From CAZDET01 sp964504335 (GTDB taxonomy: Bacteria; Bacteroidota; Bacteroidia; Chitinophagales; Saprospiraceae), in assembly GCA_964504335.1 (NCBI GenBank), contig CAZDET010000062.1, forward strand, positions 1 to 27,987: a stretch of DNA of 27,987 nucleotides. Reading direction: 5' to 3'. Within the stretch, counting starts at the first letter, position 1. Each line of letters opens with the position of its first letter. Made by a program: the position numbers and the translations under genes. The notes below the pieces were generated by a model, which was not told where the DNA came from, did no database searches, and was given only the letters and a program-made list of their open reading frames with translations. Shown piece after piece: positions 16,168 through 23,505 of this stretch.

Positions 16168-16175
16168 TATATTTG
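16168..16175 (+). promoter_or_regulatory. gldJ -7 promoter box
   Basis: TATATTTG matches the Bacteroidota -7 consensus TAnnTTTG exactly and lies 34 bases before the gldJ ATG. No clear TTTG sits at the expected -33 distance. It suggests that gldJ can be transcribed independently of the upstream PorP/SprF gene. Confidence 0.5.
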
Positions 16176-16209
16176 TTGGTGGATTCGCAAATTTAACTCG
16201 GTATTGGTA

Positions 16210-17718
16210 ATGAAAAATCTGTTGAAGTTCAGCGCCCTCTTCCTGGGCCTTGGCCTGATGCTGTCTTCTTGTGGAAAGAAGGAGCGATCGGCCGTAACGG
16301 GCTGGAAATACAATGACCAGAAATGGGGGGGGTACGAAAAAAAGACCGACTACGAAGGTCAAATTACGGGGCCCAATCTCGTCCTGATCGAAGGCGGTAC
16401 ATTCACTATGGGAGTTACCGAAGAGGATGTCACCTACGATTGGAACAACATCCCGCGCCGCGTCACGGTGGCGTCCTTCTACATGGATGAAACCGAAATT
16501 TCGAACACGGACTACCGCGAATACCTCTACTGGATCGATCGCGTATTCGGTGAGAGCTACCCGGAGGTGTTCCAAAATTCGCTACCCGACACACTCGTCT
16601 GGCGTGAGGAACTAGGCTACAATGAGCCTCTTGTAGAAACGTACTTCCGCCACCCCGCTTACGATGATTATCCGGTGGTAGGGGTAACCTGGGTACAAGC
16701 GAACGAATTCTCAAAATGGCGTTCCGACCGGGTAAACGAAATGCTGCTCATCGAGAAAGGGGTCCTCAACCCGAATCCCGAGCAGAAAGATGAAGATAAC
16801 TTCAACACCGATGCCTACCTGGTTGGTCAGTACCAGGGCGATGTACGGAAGCCGATGAAAGACCTCCGCACCGGCGGTGAGCGCCCCGTGCGCTTCGAAG
16901 ATGGTATCCTCCTGCCGGAGTACCGCTTGCCGACCGAGGCCGAATGGGAATACGCTGCCCTGGCCCTCCAAGGCAACCAGGCTAACGAAAAAGATGAGCT
17001 TTACACCGACCGACGGATCTATCCCTGGTCGGGCAACTCCGTCCGCTACCAGAAGCGCGACCGCAACCAGGGGGCCATTCTTGCCAACTTCAAGCGGGGA
17101 CGTGGCGACTACATGGGGGTAGCCGGTAAGCTCAACGATAACGCTTGTCCGACAGCTCCGGTGCGCTCCTTTATGCCAAACGACTTCGGCCTTTACAACA
17201 TGGCCGGTAACGTAAACGAGTGGGTGCTCGACCTCTACCGACCATTGACCTCCGTTACCTTGGAAGACGTGGAAAACCACGACCTCAACCCTTACCGGGG
17301 TAACAAATTCCAACACCTGGAGATGGACGAAAACGGCCGCCCGGTTGAAAAAGATAGCCTGGGTCGCCTGCGGTACCGCTACGTAGAGGACGACGAAGCC
17401 GCCGACCGCGCTAACTACAAGAGCGGCATGGTGTACAACTACCTCGACGGCGACCAAGAATCAGAGGTTTTCTACGACTACGGTAAGACGACGCTCATTA
17501 GCGATAAAGCCCGCGTATTCAAGGGAGGCTCCTGGGCAGATCGCGCCTACTGGCTCTCTCCGGGTACCCGCCGCTACAAAGACGAGGATAAGGGTGACCG
17601 CACCGTTGGTTTCCGCTGTGCCATGATTCGCGTGGGTGCTCCAACCGGAAACGGTGGTCCGGGTGCCAACACCTTCAAAGTGAAGGGCAAGCGCGACAAG
17701 AAGGCGCGTCGCTACTAG
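16210..17718 (+). CDS. gldJ: GldJ-type gliding motility/type IX secretion lipoprotein
   Basis: GldJ is a lipoprotein with a formylglycine-generating-enzyme (SUMF1) fold, needed in Flavobacterium for gliding and for stable GldK in the type IX machine. The ATG at 16210 gives 502 residues with a lipoprotein signal ending LMLSSC (Cys21). The SUMF1-like domain spans about 58-475: LIEGGTFTMGV (Gly62), FYMDETEISNTDYREYLYW, VVGVTWVQANEFSKWR, YRLPTEAEWEYAA, NMAGNVNEWVLD and FKGGSWADRAYW (near 438). The active-site cysteines of true FGEs are absent in that last motif, so it is probably structural. A short basic tail (KGKRDKKARRY) ends the protein. GldK, also of this fold, is the main alternative, but the porU and murF neighbours favour GldJ. 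A strong terminator follows. Confidence 0.86.
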   Translation: MKNLLKFSALFLGLGLMLSSCGKKERSAVTGWKYNDQKWGGYEKKTDYEGQITGPNLVLIEGGTFTMGVTEEDVTYDWNNIPRRVTVASFYMDETEISNTDYREYLYWIDRVFGESYPEVFQNSLPDTLVWREELGYNEPLVETYFRHPAYDDYPVVGVTWVQANEFSKWRSDRVNEMLLIEKGVLNPNPEQKDEDNFNTDAYLVGQYQGDVRKPMKDLRTGGERPVRFEDGILLPEYRLPTEAEWEYAALALQGNQANEKDELYTDRRIYPWSGNSVRYQKRDRNQGAILANFKRGRGDYMGVAGKLNDNACPTAPVRSFMPNDFGLYNMAGNVNEWVLDLYRPLTSVTLEDVENHDLNPYRGNKFQHLEMDENGRPVEKDSLGRLRYRYVEDDEAADRANYKSGMVYNYLDGDQESEVFYDYGKTTLISDKARVFKGGSWADRAYWLSPGTRRYKDEDKGDRTVGFRCAMIRVGAPTGNGGPGANTFKVKGKRDKKARRY

Positions 17719-17745
17719 AAATACAGGAGGTACTACCCGCTCCTT

Positions 17746-17785
17746 CGATCCCGCAGTCGGCATGCCGACTGCGGGATCGTTTATT
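17746..17785 (+). terminator. rho-independent terminator between gldJ and murF
   Basis: A perfect 16-bp inverted repeat (17746-17761 with 17764-17779; core CCGCAGTCGGC / GCCGACTGCGG) has a two-base centre and is followed by TTTATT. An in-frame ATG for murF at 17762 falls inside it, so that longer start is unlikely. Confidence 0.88.
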
Positions 17786-17806
17786 CAGGGAAAAGAAGGG
17801 ATTCTG

Positions 17807-17814
17807 TATCTTGC
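17807..17814 (+). promoter_or_regulatory. possible murF -7 box
   Basis: TATCTTGC has one mismatch to TAnnTTTG and lies 8 bases before the murF ATG at 17822, after the gldJ terminator. Such a promoter would give a very short leader. Weak evidence, but murF needs some promoter here if the upstream terminator is effective. Confidence 0.25.
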
Positions 17815-17821
17815 TATCAAT

Positions 17822-19144
17822 ATGGACACGGCTCAGTTATACGACTTCTTTCGGGAAGCGCCCTTGGTTTGTACGGACAGTCGCCAGGTTGCTGCTGACG
17901 ACTTTTTTATAGGCCTACGGGGAGATCGATTTGACGGGAATCAGTTTGCTGCGCAGGCCCTCGAGCAAGGGGCTGCCTATGCCCTGGTGGATGACCCCGA
18001 GGTGGTCACTTCCGACCGAATGATACTCGTTCCCGATACGCTAGCGGCCTTGCAGGATTTGGCCCGTTTTCACCGTCGGCAGTTCGATATTCCCATTTTA
18101 GCGATCACCGGGAGTAATGGGAAAACGACTACCAAGGAACTACTTGCTGCCGTTTTGGACAGCCACTATCAGGTCCATGTCACGAAGGGGAACCTCAACA
18201 ATCACATCGGAGTCCCGCTAACCCTCCTGGCCATGCCCACCGATGCGGAGATCGCGGTTATCGAGATGGGAGCCAACCACCGAGGTGAAATTGCGGCTCT
18301 GTGCCGCATCGCCGAACCCACCCACGGCCTGATCACTAATATCGGCAAGGCGCATCTCGAAGGGTTTGGTGGAGAAATGGGCGTCCGTCTCGGAAAAGGA
18401 GAACTATACGATTTTCTACGGGCCACCAATGGAACGGTATTCGTCAATGCCGATGAACGGCACTTACCGGAAATGGCCGAGGGAATCAAGCATGCCATTT
18501 ACTACCGGACTTCGGCAGAGCCGGTGGCTGGAAGCGCGGAATTCGAGATTAAGCCGGTGGAATTACACCCCGATATCGTACTGGCATTTCTTGGCGAGGA
18601 AGGGAAACTGATTCAGGTAACTACTCAGCTACCCGGCAAGCACAACTTTGAAAATCTGAAAACGGCAGTTGGAGTTGGTAAGTATTTCAAAGTACCTTCC
18701 GATAAGATCGCCCGGGCCATTGCCGACTACCGGTCGTCAAACAACCGTTCCGAACGCCGCCGCGTAGGAGGCATCGAATTCTTTCTGGATGCCTACAACG
18801 CCAACCCTTCCAGCATGGAAGCCGCCCTCCAGACCTTTCACCAAATGGCCGGGGCCCCGCGTGCGGTGATTTTAGGTAGTATGCTGGAAATGGGGGAAGA
18901 ATCCGAACAAGTACACGAGCACATTGCCCGGTTGGCCATGGCGCAGCATTACGAAGCTATTATTCTGGTAGGGGAGGGATTCGAACCAGTAGCCCAATCA
19001 TCGGGCCTTCCTTATTTCGCCACGGTTGAGGAACTAAAAGCCTGGTTTTGGCAGCAGTCCTGGCCAGGTTACCACATTTTGATCAAAGGCAGCCGTGGCA
19101 TTCAACTCGACCGTTTGATTGCCGATATCAACCAAACCGTTTGA
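17822..19144 (+). CDS. murF: UDP-N-acetylmuramoyl-tripeptide--D-alanyl-D-alanine ligase
   Basis: MurF adds D-Ala-D-Ala to the UDP-MurNAc-tripeptide, the last cytoplasmic step of the peptidoglycan precursor. The 440-residue product shows the three Mur ligase domains: an N-terminal UDP-binding part (CTDSRQVAADDFFIGLRGDRFDG) and a central ATPase with AITGSNGKTTTKE (Lys101), NLNNHIGVPLTLL and EMGANHRGEI. The C-terminal domain carries DAYNANPSSMEAAL and LGSMLEMGEES. I chose the ATG at 17822 because the frame from 17762 begins inside a terminator hairpin. murF next to gldJ also occurs in Flavobacteria. The stop overlaps the convergent arginase-fold gene by 17 bases, and no terminator is visible between them. 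Confidence 0.96.
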   Translation: MDTAQLYDFFREAPLVCTDSRQVAADDFFIGLRGDRFDGNQFAAQALEQGAAYALVDDPEVVTSDRMILVPDTLAALQDLARFHRRQFDIPILAITGSNGKTTTKELLAAVLDSHYQVHVTKGNLNNHIGVPLTLLAMPTDAEIAVIEMGANHRGEIAALCRIAEPTHGLITNIGKAHLEGFGGEMGVRLGKGELYDFLRATNGTVFVNADERHLPEMAEGIKHAIYYRTSAEPVAGSAEFEIKPVELHPDIVLAFLGEEGKLIQVTTQLPGKHNFENLKTAVGVGKYFKVPSDKIARAIADYRSSNNRSERRRVGGIEFFLDAYNANPSSMEAALQTFHQMAGAPRAVILGSMLEMGEESEQVHEHIARLAMAQHYEAIILVGEGFEPVAQSSGLPYFATVEELKAWFWQQSWPGYHILIKGSRGIQLDRLIADINQTV

Positions 19145-20228
19145 AGGCATTGATCAGGCGTTCGGGCAATTCTCCTTTACACGCCTGGAGGTAGTCGCTG
19201 TGGCTACAGGCGATCAATCGATGCCGGGTATAGCCCTGCGGTGTTTCTACAGGTGTTTGTACCCACCAGCGTCCGCTACGGCTGCTTTTCCAAAAGGTCA
19301 GCCGTTCGGTACGTGAAAAATCGACGATGTATTCCGTCAACCCCTCATTGGAAATAGGGAAGTCTTGTTTGCGCTGGTGAAAACCATCGATAAAGTACCA
19401 GAGTAGTTGGGCCATTGCCGCGGCGGTTTGTTGCTGATCACGTAGCTGTACGCCCGGTTGAAACCCACAAAGTGCGAAGGATTGCAACTTGTCGCTCAGC
19501 CCGGCATAGCGGGCAATCTGGCAGGCTTCTTCCAAGAAGAAGCCACTCGGGTTGTTCGATGATTGGTCAGGGGCATCGCTGGCCCGAATAGCTCGCAGAT
19601 GCATGCTCACTAAATCGGCATCACGTATGACGGGCTCGACGGCCGGCAGGTCCGACCGGGCTCGGCCGAGACGGATGGATTCAAAATTTCGTTCTTCGAT
19701 GAGCTGTAAATCAGATGCTCGCAGTAAGTGCCCCTGTCCGCCAATGTGTGCCAGGTGGAAGAGCGTATCTCCATTGCGATAGACGGCCTGATCGAGGTAG
19801 GCATCGGCCGCCTGCTCGTCGGGTGAGGAGCAGGCAAAGACGCTGTCGATTACGGCCAGGCTGATTAGATTGCGCAATTCGAGGAAGGATTGGTACTGCG
19901 CCTGAACGAAGCGTGGGTGCGTACCGACAATCAGCGGAAGAATACCGCTGGCCGTCAGCTCCCGGAGTGCGGGGATCGTGAATTCGACGTCAGAACGGAG
20001 CACATTTCCCAGATCATAAACCTTTAAATTGCCGAAGTGCCATTGGTAAGAATAAAGCACACTGCGCACTAAATCAGCAGATTCGGCATCAACTCCTACA
20101 ATGGCCAGTTGGCATTCACGCAAGCCCTCGGGATGCGAATTTGAAGGAAAAAAGTGGAGGTGTTTGAGAAAAGTACCACCGGATAGGCGCTTGGCCGACT
20201 CGACGGGGCGAAACCAGTTTTGAATCAT
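19128..20228 (-). CDS. arginase/formimidoylglutamase-fold protein, probably not a metal-dependent hydrolase
   Basis: The sequence resembles the Bacteroidota branch of the arginase/agmatinase/formimidoylglutamase superfamily: RLGRARSDLPAVEPVIRDAD, SGFFLEEACQIARYAGLSDK, AQLLWYFIDGFHQRKQDFP and GRWWVQTP. The manganese-binding motifs are lost. The usual GGxHD region reads GTHPR (His104), the DAHxD region reads DSVFA (Asp128), and the SxDxD region reads SMHLR (Ser208). Hydrolysis of arginine or formimidoylglutamate is therefore doubtful, and the role is unknown. I chose the ATG at 20228 (366 residues) because family similarity begins near MIQNWFRPV; a longer start at 20303 adds 25 unconserved residues. 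The gene converges on murF with a 17-bp overlap. Confidence 0.8.
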   Translation of the reverse strand: MIQNWFRPVESAKRLSGGTFLKHLHFFPSNSHPEGLRECQLAIVGVDAESADLVRSVLYSYQWHFGNLKVYDLGNVLRSDVEFTIPALRELTASGILPLIVGTHPRFVQAQYQSFLELRNLISLAVIDSVFACSSPDEQAADAYLDQAVYRNGDTLFHLAHIGGQGHLLRASDLQLIEERNFESIRLGRARSDLPAVEPVIRDADLVSMHLRAIRASDAPDQSSNNPSGFFLEEACQIARYAGLSDKLQSFALCGFQPGVQLRDQQQTAAAMAQLLWYFIDGFHQRKQDFPISNEGLTEYIVDFSRTERLTFWKSSRSGRWWVQTPVETPQGYTRHRLIACSHSDYLQACKGELPERLINAFKRFG

Positions 20229-20252
20229 CCTCAAAGATGTAGCTATAAGATC

Positions 20253-20277
20253 AGCTCCAAAATAAGCAATTGGAGCT
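20253..20277 (-). promoter_or_regulatory. inverted repeat over a possible -7 box
   Basis: AGCTCCAA (20253-20260) and TTGGAGCT (20270-20277) form an 8-bp perfect inverted repeat with a 9-base spacer. On the minus strand it overlaps TTATTTTG (20265-20258), one mismatch from TAnnTTTG, about 30 bases before the arginase-fold ATG at 20228. It could be an operator or a leader hairpin. If translation really starts at 20303, the repeat is coding sequence instead. Confidence 0.3.
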
Positions 20278-20303
20278 CCCCAGGAAGCGTGCCAGTTTTT
20301 CAA

Positions 20304-20737
20304 TTGACCTGGCTGTTGTGTAAGGATTTGATAATTAGGTTTTTATGTCATAAATTATTAGAGTACTATTGGGAAAGCAAGTTCAAACTAGGAAACGGTT
20401 CAACTTTGGAAGGGGAGATACATACTTTATTCCCGGAGAATGGAGTTGTTAAAGGGCAGACACATCCAGCTGGGTGGAAATTGCTGTCCCGATCTGGTAA
20501 TCAGCAGTCCATCCGATATGCTAACTAACGGACAACTTCCACATTCACTCAATTTCGGCGTAACAATTACCTCCTCTTGCACGTACATGCAAAGCGAGTA
20601 ATCCACACTTCCCAATACCGACCTCCTCCCCTGAACTTGCGGATAAGCAAGCGATATACACTTGAAAATTTGCTTGGAACGAAGTCTAGGTGGCGGGAAA
20701 TCCATCCAACAAAATCAGGAAGATTAAACATTTAGCG
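20304..20737. other. 434-base intergenic region without a recognised gene
   Basis: AT-richer sequence between the arginase-fold gene and the divergent OmpA-family gene. One small plus-strand frame (ATG 20440 to TAA 20601, 53 codons) is preceded by GGAG and contains NCCPDLVISS. I cannot match it to a family and do not call it a gene. No exact -7 box, hairpin terminator or RNA gene was found by eye. The OmpA promoter must lie in the right part. Confidence 0.5.
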
Positions 20738-22207
20738 ATGAACCGAAAATTTACCCTCCTTCTTCTTCTTTCGGCTTTGACCGTAAGCCTGTTATCTGCG
20801 CAGGAAGAAGAAGCCACTTCCCCCAAGATCAAGCCCTCCGACATGTTCGAAGTGGGCATTACTCCCGGTGCTATGTTCGTAGCAGGGGAAATTGACCCGG
20901 AAGTTGGCTACGGTTTGGGGCTTCACGTTCGAAAGTCCTTGGATTATGTATTTAGCCTCCGCGTAGACGGTCTGTACGGCCAGACGAGTGGTGTCAACCC
21001 CCCGGACAAACCGGACCGGGAGTTTGATATGACCTGGCTATCGGGCACCGTTTTCGGGGTGTTTACTCTTAATAACTTTCGTTTTCGTCGGTCGATCAAG
21101 AAAACCAGCATTTACGCTATGGTCGGCGGCGGCGCCAACTTTTACGAATCGACCGTTATGACTAACGGCTCTGACCGAAATCCCCGCAATTTAGTCACGG
21201 AGCAAGAATTGGCTCCCCACGTGGCCGCCGGGGTGGGCATTGCCTTTCGGGTCAGCCCGCGGTTCAATGCAGGTGTTGAATACCAAGCGGCGGGCTTACT
21301 CGGAAATCGCAACGACTTACTCGACGGTATTCAGTTCGACGGTAGTCAGCGATCTGCCTTTATCGATATTCTGAACTTCGTGAGCGTGAGCCTCAACTTC
21401 AATATCGGCAACACGGCCACTAAATCCGAGCCGTTGTACTGGGTATTCCCCACCGACGAAGTGCTCGCACGCGTAGACGAGCAGGTGAAAAAGCGCACGG
21501 ACGAGGCCCTGGCCGACTCCGACCGCGATGGGGTCATCGATGCGATCGATCAAGAACCCGATACCCCCCCGGAAGTACCGGTCGATACGAAGGGCCGTAC
21601 GCTGGATAGTGATCGCGACGGAGTACCCGATTACAAAGACAAGGAGCCATACTATCCGCCTCGCGCCGGAGAGGTCGTCAACGCCGACGGTGTGGTGACC
21701 AACCCAATCGGAGGTGCCGGAGGAAGCGGCGTAACGGAAGAGCGCGTTCAGGAAATGATTGACAATGCCTTTGAGCGCTACGGTAACCTGGCCGATAAGA
21801 ACTCTATGGAGGATTGGTTCTTGCCCATGATCCACTTCCCGCTCGAAAGTGCTACCATCAAATACAGCGACTATGGTACACTGGCGGGTATCGGCCGGAT
21901 GCTTCAGGCAAATCCCGAATTGCGCCTGGTTATTCAGGGGCATTCCGACCAAACCGGTGCGGAGACTTACAACGAGGTGTTGTCTTATCGCCGGTCAATG
22001 GCCGTAGTCGACCACTTCATGAACAACTACGGCATCGGCCGTGGCCGCCTGATTATTCAGTTTCGGGGCGCCGACGACTCGCTGGTACCTTTAAACAGCA
22101 GCTACATGAATCGTCGGGTAGAGTTTCGGGTAGCCAGCCCGGGCGACGTTGAAATGGATCCCCCGACCGGATACGATAAAGAAGAATCTACCCGCGGAGG
22201 GTACTAA
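20738..22207 (+). CDS. OmpA-family outer-membrane protein with TSP3-like linkers
   Basis: A 489-residue envelope protein predicted to connect the outer membrane to peptidoglycan. It begins with a signal peptide (MNRKFTLLLLLSALTVSLLSAQ), followed by a beta-rich domain to about residue 240 (VGITPGAMFVAGEIDP, YGLGLHVRKSLDY). Two calcium-type thrombospondin-3-like units follow, DSDRDGVIDAIDQEPD (from 260) and DSDRDGVPDYKDKEP (from 290). The C-terminal OmpA/MotB domain (about 365-475) has IQGHSDQTGAETYNEVLSYRR with Asp404, and NRRVEFRV at the end. The ATG at 20738 was chosen because it starts the signal peptide; the frame from 20690 adds 16 residues before it. Membrane partner and function are unknown; a structural role is likely. 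A strong terminator follows the gene. Confidence 0.9.
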   Translation: MNRKFTLLLLLSALTVSLLSAQEEEATSPKIKPSDMFEVGITPGAMFVAGEIDPEVGYGLGLHVRKSLDYVFSLRVDGLYGQTSGVNPPDKPDREFDMTWLSGTVFGVFTLNNFRFRRSIKKTSIYAMVGGGANFYESTVMTNGSDRNPRNLVTEQELAPHVAAGVGIAFRVSPRFNAGVEYQAAGLLGNRNDLLDGIQFDGSQRSAFIDILNFVSVSLNFNIGNTATKSEPLYWVFPTDEVLARVDEQVKKRTDEALADSDRDGVIDAIDQEPDTPPEVPVDTKGRTLDSDRDGVPDYKDKEPYYPPRAGEVVNADGVVTNPIGGAGGSGVTEERVQEMIDNAFERYGNLADKNSMEDWFLPMIHFPLESATIKYSDYGTLAGIGRMLQANPELRLVIQGHSDQTGAETYNEVLSYRRSMAVVDHFMNNYGIGRGRLIIQFRGADDSLVPLNSSYMNRRVEFRVASPGDVEMDPPTGYDKEESTRGGY

Positions 22208-22233
22208 GAGCAACTAACCACTCATCGCATATG

Positions 22234-22279
22234 CCAATCGGGGCAAGTGGAATATCTCCGCTTGCCCCGATTGGTTTTT
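22234..22279 (+). terminator. rho-independent terminator after the OmpA-family gene
   Basis: A 14-bp perfect stem (CCAATCGGGGCAAG at 22234-22247 with CTTGCCCCGATTGG at 22261-22274) has a 13-base loop and is followed by five Ts. It separates the OmpA-family transcript from ribA. Confidence 0.92.
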
Positions 22280-22319
22280 GCCGACAACTCAATTTGGGTG
22301 GAAACTGTTAAGCTGTTGT

Positions 22320-22964
22320 ATGATCCAAAAAGAGGTGTTACCAGTTACTATCCAACCAACTGATACGGCTTCTAATTTGAAGCGACAGGCAGAGGCCCTC
22401 ATTCCAACGCCCTTTGGAAAATTTCGCATGCTGGCCTTCTCGGAGCATCCGGACGACTGGATGCCTCACATCGCGTTGGTCCACGAAGACTGTGATCCCA
22501 ATCAACCGGTACTCACCCGCATTCATTCGGAATGCATCACCGGTGATCTGTTCGGCAGCCGGCGCTGCGATTGCGGCGAACAATTGACTATGGCACTCGA
22601 AATGGCCGCCAAGCAGGGCGGGGTCGTACTATATTTGCGCCAGGAAGGCCGGGGAATCGGCATTATCAACAAGCTGAAAGCCTACGAATTGCAGGATGAA
22701 GGCCTCGATACCATTGAAGCCAATGTGCATCTGGGCCTCGAAGTTGACGACCGCCACTATGATATCGCAGCGACCATGCTGGAAGACCTCGGTATTTGTC
22801 AGATCCTCCTGTTGACCAATAATCCGGAGAAAATGGAGGCGTTCGCCAACAGTTCCGTCCAGGTAGTGGGGCGTATCCCCATCGTTATCCCTCCCCGGGA
22901 TGAGAATGCCTCTTACTTACGCACAAAGCAATTGTCGATGGGGCACCTCTTCAAGCTCTTCTGA
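22320..22964 (+). CDS. ribA: GTP cyclohydrolase II
   Basis: RibA opens GTP to 2,5-diamino-6-ribosylamino-pyrimidinone phosphate, the first step of riboflavin synthesis, in the cytoplasm. The 214-residue product is a stand-alone GTP cyclohydrolase II without a fused RibB domain. The zinc site is ECITGDLFGSRRCDCGEQL with Cys72, Cys83 and Cys85. The substrate loop is LRQEGRGIGIINKLKAY, and LEVDDRHYDIA supplies the Asp and Arg (143, 145) expected near the active site. TNNPEKMEAF and LRTKQLSMGHLF complete the family pattern. I chose the first true ATG at 22320; the frame can be extended upstream only to a TTG inside the terminator. It ends 4 bases from the convergent trmH-like gene. Confidence 0.95.
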   Translation: MIQKEVLPVTIQPTDTASNLKRQAEALIPTPFGKFRMLAFSEHPDDWMPHIALVHEDCDPNQPVLTRIHSECITGDLFGSRRCDCGEQLTMALEMAAKQGGVVLYLRQEGRGIGIINKLKAYELQDEGLDTIEANVHLGLEVDDRHYDIAATMLEDLGICQILLLTNNPEKMEAFANSSVQVVGRIPIVIPPRDENASYLRTKQLSMGHLFKLF

Positions 22965-22968
22965 TAGA

Positions 22969-23502
22969 TCAGCGCAGGCATAGCTTTCTAAACACTTCCC
23001 AGGTCACGATCCCTAAGCAGACGGAAATATTGAGGGAGTGCTTTGTCCCGAATTGAGGTACCTCGATTGCACCGTCAGCGAGTGGTAGCACAGCGGCATC
23101 CACTCCCTGTACCTCATTGCCGAAAACAAACGCAACGGGCCGGTCGGTTGGCGGATGGAAATCCTGAAGCGGAACACTACCGGTGGTTTGTTCGACCGCG
23201 TAAACGGCTACCCCTTCCCGGCTCAACCGTCGGACGAGCATTTCCGTAGAGGACTCATAACTCCAGTTCACGGTATCCGTGGCGCCCAGAGCCGTTTTCA
23301 AAATTTCCCGGTGGGGCGGTTGGGCCGTGATTCCGGTCAGGTAGATATGTTCGAGTGTGAAGGCATCGGCTGTGCGAAAGGCAGAACCGACATTGAGCGC
23401 CGAACGAATATTGTCCAGAACCAGTCGGATAGGCGCCTTGGGTACCGTTGCGTATTGCTCCGGAGTGAGGCGGCCGAGTTCCTGAAGCGATAACTTTCGC
23501 AT
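22969..23502 (-). CDS. SpoU/TrmH-family RNA 2'-O-methyltransferase
   Basis: A SPOUT-fold enzyme predicted to transfer a methyl group from S-adenosylmethionine to a ribose 2'-OH in tRNA or rRNA. The 177-residue product contains the three TrmH motifs: LVLDNIRSALNVGSAFRTADAF (about 27-48, with the catalytic-type Asn-Arg), FVFGNEVQGVD and EVPQFGTKHSLNISVCLGI. There is no N-terminal substrate-binding domain, so the target cannot be named. Its ATG lies 3 bases after the pyrG stop, so it is almost certainly translated from the pyrG transcript. The 3' end is 4 bases from the end of the convergent ribA, with no terminator between them. Confidence 0.92.
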   Translation of the reverse strand: MRKLSLQELGRLTPEQYATVPKAPIRLVLDNIRSALNVGSAFRTADAFTLEHIYLTGITAQPPHREILKTALGATDTVNWSYESSTEMLVRRLSREGVAVYAVEQTTGSVPLQDFHPPTDRPVAFVFGNEVQGVDAAVLPLADGAIEVPQFGTKHSLNISVCLGIVTWEVFRKLCLR

Positions 23503-23505
23503 GGC

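Noticed and set aside
16711..17457. 248-codon minus-strand frame inside gldJ, rich in Val
   Set aside because: Mirror frame of a high-GC codon pattern; no start context, and the sense gene is well supported.
17762..17821. Longer N-terminus for murF
   Set aside because: These codons overlap a 16-bp terminator stem and precede the conserved start of the protein.
22208..22319. Riboswitch (FMN type) before ribA
   Set aside because: The region is short, taken up by the upstream terminator, and lacks the conserved FMN-element blocks.
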